Of a DNA stretch of 64,000 bases, positions 16,782-24,431 are shown piece by piece. The position numbers and the translations under genes were made by a program. Location: positions 310,001 through 374,000 of the forward strand of contig NZ_JAHTMW010000001.1 of assembly GCF_026236535.1 (NCBI RefSeq), written 5' to 3'. This stretch comes from Streptomyces sp. SKN60. GTDB taxonomy: Bacteria; Actinomycetota; Actinomycetes; Streptomycetales; Streptomycetaceae. Position 1 is the stretch's first letter; each line of letters begins with the position of its first letter. Below the pieces are notes generated by a model that saw nothing but the letters and a program-made list of their open reading frames with translations, was not told where the DNA came from and made no database searches.

Positions 16782-18356
16782 ATGAGCGCCAATACGCCCG
16801 TCCAGGGGAGCGACGCGGTGTCGGCCGACGAGGCCGGAGCCGGAGCCCGCGGCATCGGCCCCGGCGGGGTCGTCGCCGTCGTCGGCACGGGCACCATGGG
16901 CCAGGGGATCGCCCAGGTCGCCCTGGTCGCGGGCCATCCCGTCCGGCTCTACGACAGCGCCCCCGGCCGGGCCGAACAGGCCGTGGCCGGCGTCGCCGGA
17001 CGCCTGGACCGGCTGGTCGAGAAGGGCCGGCTCGGCAAGGACGAGCGGGACGCGGCCGTCGCCCGGCTGCACGCGGCCGGTGCGCTCGACGAGCTCGCCG
17101 ACGCCGTCCTGGTCGTCGAGGCGATCGTCGAGCAGCTGCCGGTCAAGCAGCGGCTCTTCGCCGACCTGGAGCAGGTCGTCGCGGCCGACGCCCTGCTCGC
17201 CACCAACACCTCCTCGCTGTCGGTGACCGCCATCGCCGGCGGCCTCGCGCACCCCGGCCGCTTCGTCGGCCTGCACTTCTTCAACCCCGCCCCGCTGCTG
17301 CCGCTGGTCGAGGTCGTCAGCGGCTTCGCCACCGACCCGGCCGCCGTCACGCGCGCGTACGAGACGGCGAAGAGCTGGGGCAAGACGCCGGTGCGCTGCA
17401 CCGACACCCCCGGCTTCATCGTCAACCGGGTCGCCCGCCCCTTCTACGCGGAGGCGCTGCGGATCTACGAGGAGGGCGCCGCCGACCCCGCCACGATCGA
17501 CGCGGCCCTGCGCGAGTCCGGCGGCTTCCGGATGGGCCCCTTCGAGCTCACCGACCTCATCGGCCAGGACGTCAACGAGGCCGTGACCCGCTCGGTGTGG
17601 GAGTCCTTCTACCAGGACCCCAAGTTCACCCCGTCGCTCGCGCAGCGGCGGCTCGTCGAGTCCGGCCGCCTCGGGCGCAAGAGCGGGCACGGCTGGTTCT
17701 CTTACGCGGAGGGCGCCGAGCGGCCGGAGCCGCACACGGCGGCGCCGGCGGAGGCGCCCGCGCGCATCGTCGTGCGCGGCGACCTCGGGCCCGCGCAGTC
17801 CCTGGTGGACCTTTTCGAGCGGGCCGGTGTCGCCGTCCGGCGCAAGAAGGGCGACGGGTACGTGGAGCTGCCCTCGGGCGGGAAGCTCAGCCTCGCGGAC
17901 GGCGAGACCTCCTTCGAGTACCACCAGGAGGACGTCATCTATTTCGATCTCGCGCTCGACTACGAGAAGGCCGGCAGGATCGTCCTGTCCGCCCGCGAGG
18001 GCATCGCCCCGGAGAGCCTCGCCGAGGCCGTGGGCCTTTTCCAGGCGCTAGGCAAGCAGGTGTCCGTGATCGGCGACGTGCCCGGGATGATCGTGGCCCG
18101 TACGGTCGCGATGCTCGCGGACCTGGCGGCCGACGCGGTCGAGCGGGGCGTCGCCACCGCCGAGGACGTGGACACCGCGATGCGCCTCGGGGTCAACTAC
18201 CCGGCGGGTCCGCTGGAGTGGGTCGGCCGCCTCGGCCACCGGCGCGCGGCGGCCCTGCTCCATGCGCTGCACGAGCGGTACCCGACGGGCCGGTACGCGC
18301 CGAGCCTCGGCCTGGTGCGCCGGGCGTACGCCGAGGAAGCGGAGGAGACCGCATGA
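16782..18356 (+). CDS. paaH: 3-hydroxyacyl-CoA dehydrogenase, PaaH type
   Basis: 524 residues. The N-terminal Rossmann domain has GTGTMGQGIAQ, the active-site region TNTSSLSVTAIA and HFFNPAPLLPLVEV. Two successive C-terminal 3HCDH domains follow (about residues 200-300 and 430-515). This duplicated layout is typical of PaaH (older name PaaC), which oxidises 3-hydroxyadipyl-CoA to 3-oxoadipyl-CoA in the lower phenylacetate pathway. ATG 16782 has a strong GGGGAGG 8 bases upstream. The stop overlaps the paaR start (ATGA). Confidence 0.92.
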   Translation: MSANTPVQGSDAVSADEAGAGARGIGPGGVVAVVGTGTMGQGIAQVALVAGHPVRLYDSAPGRAEQAVAGVAGRLDRLVEKGRLGKDERDAAVARLHAAGALDELADAVLVVEAIVEQLPVKQRLFADLEQVVAADALLATNTSSLSVTAIAGGLAHPGRFVGLHFFNPAPLLPLVEVVSGFATDPAAVTRAYETAKSWGKTPVRCTDTPGFIVNRVARPFYAEALRIYEEGAADPATIDAALRESGGFRMGPFELTDLIGQDVNEAVTRSVWESFYQDPKFTPSLAQRRLVESGRLGRKSGHGWFSYAEGAERPEPHTAAPAEAPARIVVRGDLGPAQSLVDLFERAGVAVRRKKGDGYVELPSGGKLSLADGETSFEYHQEDVIYFDLALDYEKAGRIVLSAREGIAPESLAEAVGLFQALGKQVSVIGDVPGMIVARTVAMLADLAADAVERGVATAEDVDTAMRLGVNYPAGPLEWVGRLGHRRAAALLHALHERYPTGRYAPSLGLVRRAYAEEAEETA

Positions 18357-18946
18357 CCACCGCGAGACGCGACACCTACACCCCCGAGACGCTGCTCCAG
18401 GTCGCCGTCCAGGTCTTCAACGAGCGCGGTTACGACGGCACGTCGATGGAGCACCTGTCCAAGGCGGCGGGCATCTCCAAGTCGTCGATCTACCACCACG
18501 TGGCCGGCAAGGAGGAGCTGCTGCGGCGGGCCGTCAGCCGCGCCCTCGACGGGCTCTTCGGCATCCTCGACGAGCCGGCGGCGAACCGCGGCCGGGCCGT
18601 CGAGCGGGTCGAGTACGTGACCCGGCGCACCGTCGAGGTGCTGATCGCCGAGCTGCCGTACGTGACGCTGCTGCTGCGGGTGCGCGGCAACACCGCGACC
18701 GAGCGGTGGGCCATGGAGCGGCGCCGCGAGTTCGACCACCGGGTGGCCGAGCTCCTGAAGGCGGCGGCCGCCGACGGCGACCTGCGGCCCGACCTGGACA
18801 TCCGGCTGGCGACCCGGCTGCTCTTCGGCATGATCAACTCGCTGGTGGAGTGGTACCGGCCGCACCACGACGCCGCGCCCGAGCGCGCGCAGCTGGTGGA
18901 CACCGTCGTGCACCTCGCCTTCGACGGGCTGCGCACCGCCCGCTGA
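18353..18946 (+). CDS. paaR: TetR-family repressor, probable PaaR
   Basis: 197 residues with an N-terminal TetR helix-turn-helix (VAVQVFNERGYDGTSMEHLS then AAGISKSSIYHHVAGKEELL) and a ligand-binding C-terminal domain. It is co-translated with paaH by an ATGA overlap. Actinobacterial PaaR proteins of this family sense phenylacetyl-CoA. Three copies of a palindrome with the published-type PaaR core lie in this window (12081, 16712, 19747), which supports it as their regulator. The first copy of its own operon's operator gives autoregulation. Assignment is from context and family; no ligand data can be seen. Confidence 0.85.
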   Translation: MTTARRDTYTPETLLQVAVQVFNERGYDGTSMEHLSKAAGISKSSIYHHVAGKEELLRRAVSRALDGLFGILDEPAANRGRAVERVEYVTRRTVEVLIAELPYVTLLLRVRGNTATERWAMERRREFDHRVAELLKAAAADGDLRPDLDIRLATRLLFGMINSLVEWYRPHHDAAPERAQLVDTVVHLAFDGLRTAR

Positions 18947-18957
18947 GAGACATATGG

Positions 18958-18996
18958 ACGAGGGCCCGGCCGGGATCACCCCGGCCGGGCCCTCGT
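18958..18996. terminator. Bidirectional terminator (paaR / bkdR)
   Basis: A perfect 17-base-pair GC-rich stem (18958-18974 with 18980-18996) and a 5-base loop lie between the convergent paaR and bkdR genes. Confidence 0.8.
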
Positions 18997-19007
18997 GCAT
19001 GTACCCG

Positions 19008-19646
19008 TCAGTCCCGCTGGTCCGGGTACGGGTCGAGGTCGGTCTCCTCGAAGACCAGCAGGGTGCGGGTGGAGAGCACCTCGGGGATCGACTGGAGACG
19101 GGTGAGCACCAGCTCGCGCAGGGTCCGGTTGTCCGGGGTGTGGACGAGCAGCAGGACGTCGAAGTCGCCGCTGACCAGGGCGATGTGCGCGGCGCCCGGC
19201 AGTGCCTGGAGCTGTTCGCGCACGGTGCGCCAGGAGTTCTGGACGATCTTCAGGGTGATGTAGGCGGAGGCGCCGTGGCCGGCCCGCTCGTGGTTGACGC
19301 GGGCGCCGAAGCCGCGGATCACGCCGTCGTCGATGAGCCGGTTGATCCGCGCGTACGCGTTGGCGCGGGAGACGTGCACCCGCTCGGCCACCGAGCGGAC
19401 CGAGGCCCGGCCGTCGGTCTGCAGCAGCCGCAGGATGTCCCGGTCGACCGCGTCCAGCGGGCGGGCCGGGGCCGTCGGGGGGACCATGGCAGGGCCGGGC
19501 TGCGGGCCCGGCGGCGGGCCCGCCCGCTCTCCCCACGGCCCCATGGGCGCGGGCGCCGCCCCGGCCGCCGGGGCGGCGCCGGGGGGCGTGTTCAGGGGCT
19601 CGCCGTCCGTGTGCTCGTCGACGTCGGCCATTTGTTCATCCGCCAT
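19008..19646 (-). CDS. bkdR: Lrp/AsnC-family regulator, probable BkdR
   Basis: 212 residues. A disordered Pro/Gly/Ala-rich N-terminus (about 65 residues) precedes an Lrp helix-turn-helix (LDAVDRDILRLLQTDGRAS, then SVAERVHVSRANAYARINRL) and an AsnC/RAM effector domain (ITLKIVQNSWRTVREQL). It is divergent from the bkd operon, the arrangement of bkdR in other streptomycetes, where the protein controls branched-chain 2-oxoacid dehydrogenase genes in response to amino acids. Start ATG 19646 with a GAGAGG-type SD; the ATG at 19712 has no SD and falls in the intergenic inverted repeat. Confidence 0.88.
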   Translation of the reverse strand: MADEQMADVDEHTDGEPLNTPPGAAPAAGAAPAPMGPWGERAGPPPGPQPGPAMVPPTAPARPLDAVDRDILRLLQTDGRASVRSVAERVHVSRANAYARINRLIDDGVIRGFGARVNHERAGHGASAYITLKIVQNSWRTVREQLQALPGAAHIALVSGDFDVLLLVHTPDNRTLRELVLTRLQSIPEVLSTRTLLVFEETDLDPYPDQRD

Positions 19647-19685
19647 GTCCCCCCGCCTCTCTCCCGTGGACGACCTGTATCCATC

Positions 19686-19719
19686 CCAGGCTGTGGAGAA
19701 CCGTTTGTCCACAGGCTGG
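19686..19719. promoter_or_regulatory. Inverted repeat with two DnaA-box-like cores, bkdR/bkdA gap
   Basis: CCAGGCTGTGGA (19686-19697) and TCCACAGGCTGG (19708-19719) form 12-base arms with one mismatch. Within it are TTCTCCACA (minus strand, 19692-19700) and TTGTCCACA (19705-19713). It may be a BkdR site, a DnaA site or both. It lies 40-75 bases upstream of bkdR. Confidence 0.45.
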
Positions 19720-19746
19720 AGGTGCCTGTAGCCAAAATGCCTCCAC

Positions 19747-19764
19747 GACCGAACAATCGGTAGG
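19747..19764. promoter_or_regulatory. PaaR-type operator 3 (before the first bkd operon, degenerate)
   Basis: GACCGAACAATCGGTAGG matches the two paa operators at 15 of 18 positions and keeps the ACCG-N6-CGGT half-sites. It lies about 70-85 bases before the bkdA start, suggesting cross-control of branched-chain oxidation by PaaR. Confidence 0.55.
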
Positions 19765-19833
19765 TGAGGCGCGCCACATTCCGCGCCACCCGCCTTCGGG
19801 TCTTATGCCCGCTCCCACGAGGAGGTGGACTCG

Positions 19834-20988
19834 TTGCAACAGCGCAGTTCGACAGTCCAAGAGCCCCCCGGTGCCGCCCGCGCCTACCGGCCCACGCCCC
19901 CGCCGGCCTGGCGGCCGCGCACCGACCCCGCCCCGCTGCTGCCGGACGCCGAGCCGCTGCGCGTCCTCGGCACGGACGCGGTGGCCGACGCGGACCCCGA
20001 GCTGCTGCGCCGTCTCTACCGGGAGCTCGTCCGCGGCCGCCGGTACAACGCGCAGGCGACCGCGCTCACCAAGCAGGGCCGGCTCGCCGTCTACCCCTCC
20101 ACCACCGGCCAGGAGGCCAGCGAGGTCGCGGCCGCGCTGGTCCTGGAGGAGCGGGACTGGCTCTTCCCCTCGTACCGCGACACCCTCGCCGCCGTCGCCC
20201 GCGGCCTCGACCCCGTGCAGGCCCTCACCCTGCTGCGCGGCGACTGGCACACCGGCTACGACCCGCGCGAGCACCGCATAGCGCCGCTCAGCACCCCGCT
20301 CGCCACCCAGCTCCCGCACGCGGTGGGCCTCGCCCACGCCGCCCGGCTCAAGGGCGACGACGTGGTCGCGCTCGCCATGGTCGGCGACGGCGGCACCAGC
20401 GAGGGCGATTTCCACGAGGCGCTGAACTTCGCCGCCGTGTGGCAGGCCCCCGTGGTCTTCCTCGTGCAGAACAACGGCTTCGCGATCTCCGTGCCGCTCG
20501 CCAAGCAGACCGCCGCCCCGTCCCTGGCCCACAAGGCCGTCGGATACGGGATGCCCGGCCGGCTCGTCGACGGCAACGACGCGGTAGCCGTCCACCAGGT
20601 GCTCGGCGAGGCCGTGGCCCGCGCCCGGCGCGGCGGCGGACCCACCCTGGTCGAGGCCGTCACCTACCGGATCGACGCCCACACCAACGCCGACGACGCC
20701 ACCCGCTACCGCGGCGACACCGAGGTCGAGGCCTGGCGGGCGCACGACCCGATCCTGATCCTGGAGCGGGAGCTCACCGAGCGCGGCATCCTCGACGAGG
20801 ACGGCCGCCGCGCCGCCGCCGAGGAGGCCGAGACCATGGCCGCGCGCCTGCGCGAGCGCATGAACGCCGACCCGGTGCTCGACCCGATGGACCTGTTCGC
20901 CCACGTGTACGCCGAGAAGACCGCGCAGCTGCGCGAGCAGGCGGCGCAGCTGCGGGCGGAGCTCGACGCCGAGAGCGAGGCGGGATGA
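19834..20988 (+). CDS. bkdA: Branched-chain 2-oxoacid dehydrogenase E1 alpha (copy 1)
   Basis: About 384 residues: the thiamine-diphosphate subunit that decarboxylates 2-oxoacids from Val, Leu and Ile. The ThDP motif is GDGGTSEGDFHEALN with the terminal NN in VFLVQNNGFAISVP; VTYRIDAHTNADDATRYR is the E1-alpha phosphorylation-loop region. The first 25 residues are flexible. Start: TTG 19834 is preferred because GGAGG (19821-19825) lies 8 bases upstream; GTG 19825 overlaps that SD. First gene of a coupled E1a-E1b-E2 operon. Pyruvate dehydrogenase activity is less likely given the bkdR neighbour. Confidence 0.9.
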   Translation: MQQRSSTVQEPPGAARAYRPTPPPAWRPRTDPAPLLPDAEPLRVLGTDAVADADPELLRRLYRELVRGRRYNAQATALTKQGRLAVYPSTTGQEASEVAAALVLEERDWLFPSYRDTLAAVARGLDPVQALTLLRGDWHTGYDPREHRIAPLSTPLATQLPHAVGLAHAARLKGDDVVALAMVGDGGTSEGDFHEALNFAAVWQAPVVFLVQNNGFAISVPLAKQTAAPSLAHKAVGYGMPGRLVDGNDAVAVHQVLGEAVARARRGGGPTLVEAVTYRIDAHTNADDATRYRGDTEVEAWRAHDPILILERELTERGILDEDGRRAAAEEAETMAARLRERMNADPVLDPMDLFAHVYAEKTAQLREQAAQLRAELDAESEAG

Positions 20989-22016
20989 CCACCCACGCGA
21001 CAGCGCGGCCGGCCGCGAAGACCGCGGCCAAGCCCGCCACCATGGCGCAGGCGCTCCAGCGCGCCATGCGCGACGCGATGGCCGAGGACCCGTCCGTCCA
21101 CGTCATGGGCGAGGACGTCGGCACCCTCGGCGGCGTCTTCCGGATCACCGACGGGCTCGCCAAGGAGTTCGGCGAGGACCGCTGCACCGACACGCCGCTG
21201 GCCGAGGCGGGCATCCTCGGCACGGCCGTCGGCATGGCGATGTACGGGCTGCGCCCGGTCGTCGAGATGCAGTTCGACGCCTTCGCCTACCCGGCGTTCG
21301 AGCAGCTGATCAGCCATGTCTCCCGGATGCGCAACCGCACCCGGGGCGCCATGCCGATGCCGATCGTGGTCCGCGTGCCGTACGGCGGCGGGATCGGCGG
21401 CGTCGAGCACCACAGCGACTCCTCCGAGGCGTACTACATGGCGACGCCCGGCCTCCACGTCGTCACCCCGGCGACCGTCGAGGACGCCTACGGGCTGCTG
21501 CGGGCCGCCATCGCCTCCGACGACCCGGTCGTCTTCCTGGAGCCCAAGCGGCTCTACTGGTCGAAGGCCGACTGGTCGCCCGAGGCCCCGGCCGCGGTCG
21601 AGCCGATCGGCAAGGCCGTCGTCCGCCGCCGCGGCACCAGCGCCACCCTGATCACCTACGGCCCCTCCCTGCCGGTCTGCCTGGAGGCCGCCGAGGCCGC
21701 CCAGGCCGAGGGCTGGGACCTGGAGGTCGTCGACCTGCGCTCGCTCGTCCCCTTCGACGACGAGACCGTGGCCGCCTCCGTGAAGCGCACCGGCCGCGCC
21801 GTCGTCGTCCACGAGTCGACCGGCTTCGCCGGCCCCGGCGCGGAGATCGCCGCCCGGGTCACCGAGCGCTGCTTCCACCACCTGGAGGCGCCGGTGCTGC
21901 GGGTCGCGGGCTTCGACATCCCCTACCCGCCGCCGATGCTGGAGCGGCACCACCTGCCGGGCGTCGACCGGGTCCTCGACGCGGTCGCCCGGCTCCAGTG
22001 GGAGGCGGGGCGCTGA
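20985..22016 (+). CDS. bkdB: Branched-chain 2-oxoacid dehydrogenase E1 beta (copy 1)
   Basis: 343 residues. Typical E1-beta features: VMGEDVGTLGGVFRITDGL, the DTPLAEAGILGTAVGMA block, RVPYGGGIGGVEHHSDSSEA and the C-terminal transketolase-like domain with AVVVHESTGFAGPGAEIAA. It forms the alpha2beta2 E1 heterotetramer with the upstream gene. The ATG overlaps the E1-alpha stop (ATGA). An N-terminal Ala/Lys/Thr-rich leader of about 18 residues precedes the fold. Confidence 0.93.
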   Translation: MTTHATARPAAKTAAKPATMAQALQRAMRDAMAEDPSVHVMGEDVGTLGGVFRITDGLAKEFGEDRCTDTPLAEAGILGTAVGMAMYGLRPVVEMQFDAFAYPAFEQLISHVSRMRNRTRGAMPMPIVVRVPYGGGIGGVEHHSDSSEAYYMATPGLHVVTPATVEDAYGLLRAAIASDDPVVFLEPKRLYWSKADWSPEAPAAVEPIGKAVVRRRGTSATLITYGPSLPVCLEAAEAAQAEGWDLEVVDLRSLVPFDDETVAASVKRTGRAVVVHESTGFAGPGAEIAARVTERCFHHLEAPVLRVAGFDIPYPPPMLERHHLPGVDRVLDAVARLQWEAGR

Positions 22017-23368
22017 TGGCCCAGGTGCTCGAATTCAAGCTGCCCGACCTCGGTGAGGGCCTCACCGAGGCCGAGATCGTGCGCTGGCTGGTGAACGTCG
22101 GCGACGTCGTCGCCATCGACCAGCCGGTCGTCGAGGTCGAGACCGCCAAGGCGATGGTCGAGGTGCCCTGCCCGTACGGGGGCGTGGTCACCGCCCGGTT
22201 CGGCGAGGAGGGCACCGAGCTTCCGGTCGGCGCCCCGCTGATCACCGTCGCCGTCGGCGGCGCGTCCGGCGCGGACACCGCTCCGGCCGCCGCTGCCGCC
22301 AAGGACTCGGCGGACGCCGAGTCTGCCGTCTCCTCGGAGTACTCGGGCAACGTGCTCGTCGGCTACGGCACCTCCGGGCCCGCCGCCCGGCGGCGCCGGG
22401 TGCGCCACGCGACTCCCGCCGCCGCGGCCCCCGCCGCTGTGGCCGGCCCGCCCGCGGCGGCGGCCGTGCCCGCCGGGCCCGTGCCGGTCATCTCGCCGCT
22501 GGTGCGCAAGCTGGCCCGCGACGGCGGACTCGACCTGCGGGAGGTGCGCGGTTCGGGCCCCGAGGGGCTGATCCTGCGCGCCGACGTGGAAGGCGCCCTC
22601 GCCGTCCGCGACCGCACCGCCGCCGCCCCGGCGGCCGCCCCCGCGCCGGCCCCCGTGGCCGCCGCCGCTCCGGCGCTCGCCGGGGAGCGGATACCGCTGC
22701 GGGGCGTGCGCGGCGCCGTCGCCGACAAGCTGTCGCGCAGCCGCACCGAGATACCCGACGCGACCTGCTGGGTCGACGCCGACGCGACCGAGCTCATGGC
22801 CGCGCGGGCGGCGATGAACGCGGCGGGCGGGCCGAAGATCTCCGTGCTCGCGCTGCTCGCCCGGATCTGCGCCCACGCCCTGAGCCGGTTCCCGGAGCTC
22901 AACTCCACGGTCGACACGGCCGCGCGGGAGATCGTCCGGCTGCCCGGCGTGCACCTCGGCTTCGCGGCCCAGACGCCGCGCGGTCTCGTCGTCCCCGTGG
23001 TCAAGGACGCCGGCGGGCGCACCGCCGAGTCGCTGACCGCCGAGTTCGCCCGGCTCACCGAGGCGGCCCGGCAGGGCACGCTGACCCCGGCCGATCTGAC
23101 CGGCGGCACCTTCACCCTGAACAACTACGGGGTGTTCGGGGTCGACGGCTCCACGCCGATCATCAACCACCCCGAGGCGGCCATGCTCGGCGTCGGCCGG
23201 ATCGTGCCCAAGCCATGGGTGCACCAGGGCGAGCTGGCGGTGCGTCAGGTGGTGCAGCTGTCGCTCACCTTCGACCACCGGGTGTGCGACGGCGGTACGG
23301 CCGGCGGCTTCCTGCGCTATGTCGCCGACTGCGTCGAGAACCCGGCGGTGCTGCTCCGCACCCTCTGA
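22016..23368 (+). CDS. bkdC: Branched-chain 2-oxoacid dehydrogenase E2 acyltransferase (copy 1)
   Basis: 450 residues. One lipoyl domain (residues 1-80) has lipoyl-Lys45 in VEVETAKAMVEV. After an Ala/Pro linker comes a peripheral subunit-binding domain (about 160-195, SPLVRKLARDGGLDLREVRG). The catalytic acyltransferase domain follows with LTFDHRVCDG (His and Asp of the CAT-like active site). It transfers the branched acyl group to CoA. The ATG overlaps the E1-beta stop by one base. No E3 (lipoamide dehydrogenase) is in the window, so E3 must be shared from elsewhere. Confidence 0.94.
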   Translation: MAQVLEFKLPDLGEGLTEAEIVRWLVNVGDVVAIDQPVVEVETAKAMVEVPCPYGGVVTARFGEEGTELPVGAPLITVAVGGASGADTAPAAAAAKDSADAESAVSSEYSGNVLVGYGTSGPAARRRRVRHATPAAAAPAAVAGPPAAAAVPAGPVPVISPLVRKLARDGGLDLREVRGSGPEGLILRADVEGALAVRDRTAAAPAAAPAPAPVAAAAPALAGERIPLRGVRGAVADKLSRSRTEIPDATCWVDADATELMAARAAMNAAGGPKISVLALLARICAHALSRFPELNSTVDTAAREIVRLPGVHLGFAAQTPRGLVVPVVKDAGGRTAESLTAEFARLTEAARQGTLTPADLTGGTFTLNNYGVFGVDGSTPIINHPEAAMLGVGRIVPKPWVHQGELAVRQVVQLSLTFDHRVCDGGTAGGFLRYVADCVENPAVLLRTL

Positions 23369-23445
23369 CCGCCGCTCGACCGACAGGACTCCGCCGGGAG
23401 CGACACCGGCCGGGGCACGGGGCCCCGGACGGTGCCGGCGGCTTC

Positions 23446-23478
23446 GTCCGGGACCCAACCCCACGCCGGGTCCCGGAC
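23446..23478 (+). terminator. Terminator of the first bkd operon
   Basis: GTCCGGGACCC (23446-23456) pairs with GGGTCCCGGAC (23468-23478) across an 11-base loop, between the E2 gene and the MobA-like gene. Confidence 0.65.
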
Positions 23479-23537
23479 GCGTTCCACGATCCGGGCCGGT
23501 CACCCCGCCGGCCCGGGCACGGACCATACTTGCCGGT

Positions 23538-24431
23538 ATGACGCCCGCGTACGACGCCCTCGTGCTCGCCGGCGGCGCCGCCAGGCGCCTCGGCGGTGCC
23601 GACAAGCCCGGAGTACGGGTCGGTGGCCGGCCCCTGCTCGACCGGGTCCTCGCGGGGTGCCGCGACGCCCGCCGCACCGTGGTCGTCGCGGCGCCGCGCG
23701 CCACCGCCCGCCCCGTCGAATGGGCCCGCGAGGAACCGCCCGGCGGCGGCCCCGTCGCCGCCCTCGACGCCGGCCTGCGCCGCCTCGCCGAGCCGGCCGG
23801 GCCCGGCGCCGACTCCGATCCCGCGGCCCCGCTCGTCCTGGTGCTCTCCGCCGACCTGCCGTTCTTCGACGCCGCCGCCGCGCGGTTGCTCGTGACCACG
23901 CTGGCGGCCGCGCCCGACGCCGAGGGCGCCGTCACCGTCGACGCCGACGGGCGGGAGCAGCCGCTGGTGGCGGTGTACCGGGCCGGGGCGCTGCGCCGCG
24001 CCCTGACGCGGGCCGCGGACGCGCACGGGGGCCCGGCCGGGCTGCCGTTGCGGCGGGTCACCGGGGAACTGCGAACCGTTTCGGTGCCTGCCGGGGGTGC
24101 GGCCTCCTTCGACTGCGACACCTGGGAGGACATCGTCACGGCCCGGGCGCGGATCAGGGAGCATGGGACCGTGCTGGATGAATGGATCACCGCAGTCAAG
24201 GACGAACTGGGCATCGACCTGGACGTCGACACCGGCCTGCTGCTCGACCTGGCCCGCGACGCCGCGCACGGCGTCGCCCGCCCGGCCGCGCCGCTGACCA
24301 CCTTCCTGGTCGGGTACGCGGCGGCGAGCGCCGCCGGGGCCGGCGGCGGCCGGGAGGCCGTCGCGGAGGCCGCGGCCAAGGCCGCCGCGCTCGCCCAGCG
24401 CTGGGCGGCCGAGCAGGACGAGGCCGGATGA
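23538..24431 (+). CDS. MobA-like nucleotidyltransferase fused to DUF6457
   Basis: 297 residues. The first 205 form an NTP-transferase domain with the MobA signature LAGGAARRLGGADKPGV and an acidic LSADLPF motif; this suggests GTP-dependent guanylylation of molybdenum cofactor. The last 85 residues (LDEWITAVKDELGIDLDVD to the Ala-rich helix) match the small helical DUF6457 domain, usually found next to molybdopterin genes. The gene is followed by moeA with an ATGA overlap, so the pair works in cofactor maturation. Start ATG 23538; no clear SD is seen, so translation may be leaderless. Confidence 0.85.
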   Translation: MTPAYDALVLAGGAARRLGGADKPGVRVGGRPLLDRVLAGCRDARRTVVVAAPRATARPVEWAREEPPGGGPVAALDAGLRRLAEPAGPGADSDPAAPLVLVLSADLPFFDAAAARLLVTTLAAAPDAEGAVTVDADGREQPLVAVYRAGALRRALTRAADAHGGPAGLPLRRVTGELRTVSVPAGGAASFDCDTWEDIVTARARIREHGTVLDEWITAVKDELGIDLDVDTGLLLDLARDAAHGVARPAAPLTTFLVGYAAASAAGAGGGREAVAEAAAKAAALAQRWAAEQDEAG

